From an uncultured Collinsella sp. (GTDB lineage: Bacteria; Actinomycetota; Coriobacteriia; Coriobacteriales; Coriobacteriaceae), in NCBI GenBank assembly GCA_958348225.1, contig CATVYG010000049.1, positions 1 through 8,113 of the forward strand: a DNA stretch of 8,113 nucleotides, given 5' to 3'. The translations under genes and the position numbers were made by a program. This document shows, one piece after another, positions 1-4,972 of this stretch (position 1 is its first letter; the number at the start of each line of letters is the position of its first letter). The notes under the pieces were generated by a model. It saw only the letters and a program-made list of their open reading frames with translations. It did no database searches and was not told the origin of the DNA.

Positions 1-75
1 GGTGGGCCGTCAGGGGGTCGAACCCTGGACCTTGGGATTAAGAGTCCCCTGCTCTACCAACTGAGCTAACGACCC
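1..75 (-). tRNA. tRNA-Lys (anticodon CTT), copy 1, 3' end cut by window edge
   Basis: Reverse-complement reading gives a full cloverleaf. The acceptor stem GGGTCGT pairs with ACGGCCC (one G-T pair). The D arm contains AGCTCAGTTGGTAGAGC. The anticodon loop CTCTTAA carries CTT, which reads the lysine codon AAG. The T stem CAGGG pairs with CCCTG around a loop TTCGACC. The gene body is 3-75. Positions 1-2 are the first two bases of an encoded CCA, and the last base falls outside the window. It is the last gene visible in the His-Lys-Lys cluster. It differs from copy 2 by one base (position 17, T-loop position 59: C here, A in copy 2). Confidence 0.95.
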
Positions 76-79
76 AAAG

Positions 80-105
80 CTAAAGTCCGTTGTGGCGGAC
101 TTTAG
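80..105. repeat. Perfect 10-bp hairpin between the two tRNA-Lys genes
   Basis: CTAAAGTCCG at 80-89 is the exact reverse complement of CGGACTTTAG at 96-105, with a 6-base loop (TTGTGG). In the direction of tRNA transcription the stem is followed only by CTTT and then the next tRNA, so it lacks the U-tract of a normal intrinsic terminator. It may be a processing structure in the polycistronic tRNA precursor or a weak attenuator. Its role is inferred; the inverted repeat itself is directly visible. Confidence 0.7.
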
Positions 106-118
106 AGGAGATATCGTG

Positions 119-194
119 TGGTGGGCCGTCAGGGGTTCGAACCCTGGACCTTGGGATTAAGAGTCCCCTGCTCTACCAACTGAGCTAACGACCC
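119..194 (-). tRNA. tRNA-Lys (anticodon CTT), copy 2
   Basis: Complete cloverleaf with body 122-194 and an encoded CCA at 119-121. The acceptor stem is GGGTCGT/ACGGCCC, the anticodon is CTT inside loop CTCTTAA, the T stem is CAGGG/CCCTG and the T loop is the consensus-like TTCGAAC. It lies 22 bases downstream of tRNA-His and 43 bases upstream of the second Lys copy, so the three are probably cotranscribed. Apart from one T-loop base it is identical to copy 1, which points to a tandem duplication with a 119-bp period. The sequences after each copy are unrelated, so only the gene itself is duplicated. Confidence 0.97.
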
Positions 195-216
195 GATATC
201 AACACGAAACAAGAAC

Positions 217-294
217 TGGGGTGGGTAAAGGGACTCGAACCCTCGACCTACGGGACCACAACCCGTCGCTCTAGCCAACTGAGCTACACCCACC
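217..294 (-). tRNA. tRNA-His (anticodon GTG)
   Basis: The acceptor stem GTGGGTG pairs with TACCCAC (one G-T pair). The anticodon GTG sits in loop TTGTGGT within a GACGG/CCCGT-like stem. The T loop is TTCGAGT. Position 294 supplies the extra G at -1 opposite discriminator C73 (position 220), the identity element of bacterial tRNA-His. CCA is encoded at 217-219. It is the first gene of the cluster, about 20 bases downstream of the predicted start of transcription. Confidence 0.97.
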
Positions 295-320
295 GTGTCC
301 TGTGCGCTTCGCGCTCGATT

Positions 321-349
321 ATTATTGCAAGGAACGCCACGCGATGCAA
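321..349 (-). promoter_or_regulatory. Promoter of the His-Lys-Lys tRNA cluster
   Basis: On the minus strand TTGCAT (349-344) is separated by 17 bases from AATAAT (326-321), a good sigma-70-type pair. Transcription would start near 314, leaving a leader of about 20 bases before tRNA-His. Just upstream of the -35, at about 353-385, the DNA is rich in A/T runs. It includes a 7-bp inverted repeat, TTTTCAA (357-363) and TTGAAAA (369-375). This resembles an UP element, as is common for strong stable-RNA promoters. The UP role is inferred. Confidence 0.55.
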
Positions 350-459
350 GCCCCAATTTTCAAGAATTTTGAAAAGAGTTTTTCGAGACCATTTCGAGCA
401 AATCCCACCGGTTTCATAGGAGTAAACTTGCCCCACTGCAAATGCTCGAAAGGACCGGC

Positions 460-1641
460 ATGAAAGAACTCTCCAACCGCACGGCAACGTTTACCGATTC
501 CGTCATCCGCCGCATGACACGCATCTCCAATAAGTATGGCGCTGCCAATCTCTCGCAGGGCTTCCCCGACTTCGATCCCCCGGCGCAGCTGCTCAACAGC
601 CTCAGCGCCATCGCCAGCGACCCGAAGCCGCTCTATCACCAGTACTCCATCACCTGGGGCTCCCAGGCCATGCGCGAGGCGCTCGCCGCCAAACAGGAGC
701 ACTTTATGGGCATGCCGGTGAATCCCAACGAGAATATCGTAGTCACCTGCGGCTCCACCGAGGCCATGATGGCCGCCATGATGACGGTCACGAACCCCGG
801 CGACAAGGTCGTCATCTTCTCGCCATTCTACGAGAACTACGGCGCCGACACGATCCTTTCGGGTGCCGAGCCCATCTACGTACCGCTCAACCCGCCCACA
901 TTCGACTTTGACCGCGAGGCGCTCGAGGCTGCCTTCCGCGACAACGACCCCAAGGCCATCGTCCTGTGCAACCCTTCCAACCCCTGCGGCAAGGTCTTCA
1001 CGCGCGAGGAGCTCACCTTTATCGCCGACCTCTGCAAAAAGTACGACGCCTATTGCATCACCGACGAGGTATACGAGCACATCGTCTACGCGCCCCACGA
1101 GCACGTCTATATGGCCACGCTGCCCGGCATGTTCGAACGAACCATCAGTTGCAGCTCGCTGTCCAAGACGTACTCCATCACCGGCTGGCGCCTGGGCTAC
1201 ACCATCGCCCCTGCCGAGATCACCGAGCGCATCAAGAAGGTCCACGACTTCCTCACCGTGGGTGCTGCCGCTCCCCTGCAGGAAGCTGTCGTCACCGCCC
1301 TCAACTTCAACGACAGCTATTACGATGAGGTCCTTGACCTCTACACCGACAAACGCGACCTGTTCTGCCAGGGACTCGACAGCATCGGTCTTGAGCATAA
1401 CGTGCCGCAGGGCGCCTACTACGTGATGATGGATATCTCTGAGTTTGGCTACGACAGCGACCTCGAGTTCTGCGAGGACCTGGCCTCAAAGGTGGGCGTG
1501 GGCGCCGTGCCCGGCTCGAGCTTCTTCCGCGAGCCCGTCAACCATCTGATTCGTTTCCACTTTGCCAAGCGTGACGAGACGCTCAACGCGGCGCTGGAGA
1601 ACCTCAAGTCCCTGCGTGATAAAATCAAACCGCGCGGGTAA
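460..1641 (+). CDS. PLP-dependent class I/II aminotransferase
   Basis: A 393-residue cytosolic fold-type I aminotransferase that would move an amino group between an amino acid and a 2-oxo acid using pyridoxal phosphate. The N-terminal NLSQGFPDFDPP segment (about 31-42) is typical of the branch that includes kynurenine/glutamine transaminase and methionine aminotransferase. Further landmarks are NPSNPCG (171-177), the cofactor-binding D202 with Y205 in TDEVYEH, the Schiff-base lysine K236 in SSLSKTYSITGWRLGY, and R365 in LIRFHF for the substrate carboxylate. Length is normal for the family. ATG 460 is preferred over the in-frame ATG 442 because AAAGGA ends 5 bases before it, whereas 442 has no close Shine-Dalgarno. 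It stands alone between the divergent tRNA promoter and its own terminator, and I see no convincing promoter. Substrate specificity cannot be read from the sequence, and an aspartate or aromatic aminotransferase role is possible. Confidence 0.93.
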   Translation: MKELSNRTATFTDSVIRRMTRISNKYGAANLSQGFPDFDPPAQLLNSLSAIASDPKPLYHQYSITWGSQAMREALAAKQEHFMGMPVNPNENIVVTCGSTEAMMAAMMTVTNPGDKVVIFSPFYENYGADTILSGAEPIYVPLNPPTFDFDREALEAAFRDNDPKAIVLCNPSNPCGKVFTREELTFIADLCKKYDAYCITDEVYEHIVYAPHEHVYMATLPGMFERTISCSSLSKTYSITGWRLGYTIAPAEITERIKKVHDFLTVGAAAPLQEAVVTALNFNDSYYDEVLDLYTDKRDLFCQGLDSIGLEHNVPQGAYYVMMDISEFGYDSDLEFCEDLASKVGVGAVPGSSFFREPVNHLIRFHFAKRDETLNAALENLKSLRDKIKPRG

Positions 1642-1666
1642 GGACGGCCCGGCAACTAAAGCAACC

Positions 1667-1709
1667 AAAGAAGCCCCGCACCGCCCGCCACGTTGCGAGG
1701 CTTCTTTTT
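1667..1709 (+). terminator. Intrinsic terminator after the aminotransferase
   Basis: AAAGAAGCC (1667-1675) pairs with GGCTTCTTT (1699-1707). After one C-A mismatch the stem continues as CGCA/TGCG (1677-1680 with 1694-1697) around a 13-base loop. A run of T at 1705-1709 follows. It begins 25 bases after the stop codon, so the aminotransferase is probably monocistronic. Confidence 0.85.
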
Positions 1710-1716
1710 ATAGCGC

Positions 1717-1744
1717 TTTCTTAAATGGTTTAGAGCCCTATACT
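1717..1744 (+). promoter_or_regulatory. Possible promoter of the ROK kinase gene
   Basis: TATACT at 1739-1744 is a good -10 match. The -35 is weak: TTTCTT at 1717-1722 with a 16-base spacer. It lies just after the upstream terminator and about 40 bases before the start codon, the right place for an independent promoter. Confidence 0.35.
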
Positions 1745-1782
1745 TTAGTCACGGAGCAACTCGTCCCAGAGAGAGGAATACT

Positions 1783-2673
1783 ATGGCAGAACAGCAGCTT
1801 ATCGGAGCGCTCGAGGCCGGCGGCACCAAGATGGTCTGCGCCACGGGCTATGCAGACGGCACGGTCCTGGAGCGTGAGCAGATCGCGACCACGACCCCGC
1901 AGGAGACCGTCGAGGCCGTCAACGCGTGGTTTGCCGACAAGGGCATCGCCGCGCTGGGCATCGGCGCCTTTGGCCCCACCGCAGTCAACCCCGCTTCGCC
2001 CCAATACGGCAAGATCCTGGAGACGCCCAAAACGGCATGGCGCTACTTTGACCTGCTGGGCACTATCCAAAACGAGCTCAATATCCCCTGCGGCTACGAC
2101 ACCGACGTCAACGTCGCCTGCCTGGGCGAGGTCACCTTTGGTTGCGCCCAGGGCCTCACTGACGTTGTGTATCTGACCATCGGCACCGGTGTGGGCGCCG
2201 GCGTGCTCTCGGGCGGTAAGCTCGTACACGGCATGATGCATCCCGAGGCCGGCCACATCCTGGTCACGCGCGACCCGCGCGACACCATCGGCGAGCATAG
2301 CGCTTGCCCCTTCCATGACAACTGCCTCGAGGGCCTCATCGCCGGCCCCGGCGTTAAAAAGCGCTGGGATGGCAAGAGCGCCGGAGACATGGCCGATGAC
2401 CCAGAGGCCATGGACCTGCTCGCAGGCTATCTAGCACAGGCGCTCATGACCTACACGCTGTGCTACGCGCCGCAAAAGATCATCATCGGCGGCGGTGTGG
2501 CCGACCACACCCCCATCGTGCCGCTCGCACGCAAAAAGTGTGCCGAGATGCTCAACGGCTATATCGTCACGCCCGAGGTCAACGACATCGATAACTACAT
2601 CGTCAACAACAGCCTCGAGGGCAAGCAGGGCATTATGGGCTGCCTGGCCCTGGGCGCACAGGCGCTTCAGTAG
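1783..2673 (+). CDS. ROK-family sugar kinase, probably fructokinase/glucokinase-like
   Basis: A 296-residue cytosolic ROK kinase that would phosphorylate a hexose (fructose, glucose or mannose) with ATP to feed glycolysis. Residues 8-16 (GALEAGGTK) form the first phosphate loop and LTIGTGVGAG (131-140) the second. The probable catalytic base is D108 in YDTDVNVACLGE, and HPEAGH (153-158) leads into the substrate/zinc region. The zinc site looks intact: H158, C175, H178 and C181 in the C-x2-H-x2-C-x-EG arrangement. IIIGGGV (233-239) is the C-terminal adenosine motif. The EAGGTK start and CPFHDNC spacing resemble the YdhR-type fructokinase branch rather than NagC-like repressors, and there is no DNA-binding domain. 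AGAGG ends 6 bases before ATG 1783. Upstream and downstream terminators suggest a single-gene transcript. The family is certain; the sugar is inferred. Confidence 0.92.
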   Translation: MAEQQLIGALEAGGTKMVCATGYADGTVLEREQIATTTPQETVEAVNAWFADKGIAALGIGAFGPTAVNPASPQYGKILETPKTAWRYFDLLGTIQNELNIPCGYDTDVNVACLGEVTFGCAQGLTDVVYLTIGTGVGAGVLSGGKLVHGMMHPEAGHILVTRDPRDTIGEHSACPFHDNCLEGLIAGPGVKKRWDGKSAGDMADDPEAMDLLAGYLAQALMTYTLCYAPQKIIIGGGVADHTPIVPLARKKCAEMLNGYIVTPEVNDIDNYIVNNSLEGKQGIMGCLALGAQALQ

Positions 2674-2736
2674 CAGACGCACCCACAGGGCGTGGCGCGC
2701 CCGGCAAATCCGACCTACGGAACGACGCCACCACGC

Positions 2737-2768
2737 CTCATATAAGCCCTCACTCATATAAGCCCTCA
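2737..2768. repeat. Perfect tandem duplication of a 16-bp unit
   Basis: CTCATATAAGCCCTCA occurs twice head to tail (2737-2752 and 2753-2768) in the spacer between the kinase stop codon and the shared terminator. It looks like a replication-slippage duplication. I see no binding-site symmetry in it. Confidence 0.9.
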
Positions 2769-2772
2769 AATA

Positions 2773-2818
2773 AAAAAGGCCGCCTAGGACCAAACAATAC
2801 GTCCTAGGCGGCCTTTTT
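2773..2818. terminator. Bidirectional intrinsic terminator between convergent genes
   Basis: A perfect 18-bp stem pairs 2773-2790 with 2801-2818 around a 10-base loop (CAAACAATAC). The outer part of the stem is five A-T pairs, so each strand ends in a T-run after a GC-rich stem. It can stop transcription of the kinase from the left and of the VanZ-like operon from the right. It overlaps the last codons and stop of the VanZ-like gene. Confidence 0.92.
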
Positions 2819-3253
2819 AGCGCACATCAGCGACCGTAAGAGATATCGGAGCACAACGCCCGTTGCAGCTCCACAGCAGTCGATCATCACATCGGTGATC
2901 ATGCCGGCGCGTCCCGGCACAAAGAGCTGAATCGTTTCGTCGATCGAGGGAATCAGCAGCAGGAACACCGCCGTGGGCAGCAGCACGTCAAAGGTGCGCC
3001 GGCCCTCAAAATCAAAGGCGTGCGTTGCCAAGATGCCGAGCACCATATACTCGGTAAAATGCGCGCACTTGCGAACAACAAAGTTGGTCACCCATTCATA
3101 TGGAAGTCCCACGCCGTGCAGGAAACCGCGGATAGCTTCCATGACCGTCAGGCTCAGCGAGCCCGACCCCGAGCCGGGAACCAGCGAATTGCCCCAGATC
3201 AAGAGCGCCATCAGGCAGGTTACAACCGCCCATTTTCGATTGATCTTAACCAT
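2804..3253 (-). CDS. VanZ-like family membrane protein
   Basis: A 149-residue integral membrane protein with about four hydrophobic segments (roughly 7-24, 69-80, 88-104, 122-140). It carries the VanZ-like signature: RKCAHFTEYMVLG (61-73) after the first loop, then IDETIQLFVPGR (104-115) and a following D-x3-D-x2-G (121-128). VanZ gives low-level teicoplanin resistance in vancomycin operons, but most chromosomal family members have no known role, and resistance should not be assumed here. Its ATG lies 7 bases after the stop of the 466-residue gene, and GGAGG inside that gene's end is 12 bases upstream, so the two are probably cotranscribed and perhaps translationally coupled. The last codons and the TAG stop lie inside the terminator stem, so the C-terminal AKKAA is encoded by hairpin DNA. 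Confidence 0.85.
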   Translation of the reverse strand: MVKINRKWAVVTCLMALLIWGNSLVPGSGSGSLSLTVMEAIRGFLHGVGLPYEWVTNFVVRKCAHFTEYMVLGILATHAFDFEGRRTFDVLLPTAVFLLLIPSIDETIQLFVPGRAGMITDVMIDCCGAATGVVLRYLLRSLMCAKKAA

Positions 3254-3260
3254 GCAGAAG

Positions 3261-4661
3261 TTATGCCTCCGCGCGGAGCGGCGCGAAGCTGGCGGTACCG
3301 CCCTCGATAACGCTCAAATAGGCACGGCCCGTACGCTTGGCGGTAGAGGACTGCAGGCGCTCGATCTCTTCCTCGAGGATCTGATTGACGCGCTCGTGAC
3401 GACGATTTTCCATAATGCCGGCGGCAATAGCCTCGGCCCGCTCGATGCTCTCGCGCGAGATGCGGGCAGTATCCTCGGGGAACACAGCGCTGTGACGGCC
3501 GACATAGGCGGGGGCAGCAGGCTGAGGGGCAGCGACGGGAGCGGGGACTGCAACAGGAGCAGGCTCGTCAATCTCATCCAGAATCGCGGTGGCGGCGGCC
3601 CACATGTCCTCGTGGCCCGAGTAATCGGCCATGGGGACATCAACCTCGAGCGAGGCGTCCGGAAGGTCGCCGGTGTCGATGCGATCTTGGGCATCAATCG
3701 ATGCGGTGATGGCTGCAGGCTCATCGAGGTCATCGAGATCGATGTCCGCGGCACCGGAGATGATAGGCATGCTGGCGAGGTTTGCGTTGTACGGCGCAGC
3801 CTCAGCCGCCTGCTGCTGGGCAGGAGCGCCCCAAAGCGAGCTTTCGGCGGCACGGCGGGCGGCAACGGCCTCCTCGTCCGCGGCCATGGCTTCATCAACG
3901 TACGAATTGTCGGCAGAAGCGTTCGCGTCCGCCGAGGTAGCGCTGTAGGCGTTATTGGCTGCCGCGTTGGCGACGAGTGCCACGAAAGCCGCCGTGCTGC
4001 CCGCAGGGGCGGCCTGGGAGCCAGACACGGCGCGTGCCGCGGCGGCGATGTCGTCGCGATTGAAGGAGCCGGTCTGCCCGCCGTTGGTGAGCTCGTCGAT
4101 GGCGACTTGATAGACGTCGCGCGAGTGTGCAGGGTCGCAGCTCACCGGCGAATCGTCGTCGAGCATACTGTCGATCATGGACCAAGCCTCGGCCTCGTCC
4201 ATAGCATCTGCGGCTCGAGCGATGGTAGGAACACCATCATCGGCATGACGGCGCTGGAACGCACCGGTCAGGCCGGAAAGGAATGCCGAGGTAGACTGCT
4301 CCGACTGAGTCTGAGAAGCAGAAGCCGCAGCGTAAGGAGTCGCATCCTGCTGCTGGGCTGGAATCGAGGCGGTCTTGAACTCGCTTTGATGCTGATTGAG
4401 ATTGGCGGCACCGCCCATGGCATCGGGCTGGAACAGACGCTCTTCACGCTGCGCACGGTACTCAGAGATACCCAGCGAGGCGGCATAGATACCCACGCCC
4501 GCCACTGCGCCCACGGCGAAGGGAACCGCACCTGCCACGACCGTCTCGTTCACAGACGAAAACGGCAGCGTCGCGGCATACATAACCACGGGAGCGGCAA
4601 GGCCGATCCCGCACGAAAGTCCGGCAAGGACTGCTCGTTGTGTTGCATCAGAAGAAGCCAT
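3261..4661 (-). CDS. Membrane-anchored Ala-rich protein of unknown function
   Basis: I do not recognise this 466-residue protein. Two hydrophobic segments lie at the N terminus (about 11-31 and 41-64), with no signal-peptidase site. They are followed by SEYRAQREER, suggesting a hairpin anchor with the rest in the cytoplasm. Residues 80-385 are low-complexity, rich in Ala, Asp, Glu, Gln and Ser, with a Pro-Ala stretch at 367-385, and are probably disordered. The C-terminal part (about 386-466) looks more ordered. It has a charged helix at about 398-439 (RESIERAEAIAAGIMENRR, then NQILEEEIERLQ) and an end segment GRAYLSVIEGG. ATG 4661 is chosen because GGAG lies 5 bases upstream; a TTG at 4688 would include that Shine-Dalgarno in the coding region. 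It is the first gene of an operon with the VanZ-like gene and lies downstream of rho behind a terminator. A scaffold or envelope role is possible but unsupported. Confidence 0.85.
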   Translation of the reverse strand: MASSDATQRAVLAGLSCGIGLAAPVVMYAATLPFSSVNETVVAGAVPFAVGAVAGVGIYAASLGISEYRAQREERLFQPDAMGGAANLNQHQSEFKTASIPAQQQDATPYAAASASQTQSEQSTSAFLSGLTGAFQRRHADDGVPTIARAADAMDEAEAWSMIDSMLDDDSPVSCDPAHSRDVYQVAIDELTNGGQTGSFNRDDIAAAARAVSGSQAAPAGSTAAFVALVANAAANNAYSATSADANASADNSYVDEAMAADEEAVAARRAAESSLWGAPAQQQAAEAAPYNANLASMPIISGAADIDLDDLDEPAAITASIDAQDRIDTGDLPDASLEVDVPMADYSGHEDMWAAATAILDEIDEPAPVAVPAPVAAPQPAAPAYVGRHSAVFPEDTARISRESIERAEAIAAGIMENRRHERVNQILEEEIERLQSSTAKRTGRAYLSVIEGGTASFAPLRAEA

Positions 4662-4797
4662 GAGCTCTCCCCATCTTCCAGCACCCAAATCGCATCATTC
4701 AGTTGGCTGCGCGAGAGAAGATGAAGCGGGGCTATGCCCCAAAGCAACGGTATATGGTTCGTTTCATCTGCGTTTTCCGTCGCGAAGCTTAAAAGCT

Positions 4798-4826
4798 ATT
4801 ATGCGAAACCGCCCTGTCGATTGCAA
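4798..4826 (-). promoter_or_regulatory. Promoter of the 466-residue protein / VanZ-like operon
   Basis: On the minus strand TTGCAA (4826-4821) is followed after exactly 17 bases by CATAAT (4803-4798). Transcription would start near 4791 and give a leader of about 130 bases before ATG 4661. The leader contains a small GC hairpin, GGGGC (4728-4732) with GCCCC (4736-4740). The promoter lies downstream of the rho terminator, so this operon can be expressed independently of rho. Confidence 0.5.
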
Positions 4827-4900
4827 GCGACGATGTCGGATTGAAACGGGAAACCTGCTGCTTGCCAGTCTTATGGTCAAAAAAGCGCGGAGCGGCGATA

Positions 4901-4936
4901 TATAAAAAGGGCCGAGGCTCAAAGCCCCGACCCTTT
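4901..4936 (-). terminator. Intrinsic terminator of rho
   Basis: On the minus strand a 13-bp stem pairs bases 4936-4924 with 4918-4906 (two G-T pairs) around the loop TTTGA. TTTTTATAT follows directly. It begins 36 bases after the rho stop codon. The gene for the termination factor thus ends with a factor-independent terminator. Confidence 0.9.
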
Positions 4937-4972
4937 AATGCATTGATGATTAACGCTGCTGTGGATTACAAC

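Noticed and set aside
1..294. tRNA cluster as an integration site of a mobile element
   Set aside because: I see no integrase and no direct repeat of a tRNA 3' end other than the complete second tRNA-Lys gene.
392..420. TTTCGA - 17 bases - CATAGG as the aminotransferase promoter
   Set aside because: Only three of six bases match in each box; too weak to annotate.
322..1398. A 358-codon minus-strand frame opposite the aminotransferase
   Set aside because: It runs through the tRNA promoter region and lies antisense to a gene with all catalytic motifs; no protein family is evident.
2804..3253. VanZ-like gene as evidence of glycopeptide resistance
   Set aside because: No vanHAX, vanRS or vanY genes are nearby, and the family is widespread in susceptible bacteria.
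2973..4724. A 583-codon open frame on the plus strand opposite the 466-residue protein and VanZ-like gene
   Set aside because: It spans two minus-strand genes and the gap between them, has no domain I recognise, and the minus-strand genes have ribosome sites and family motifs.
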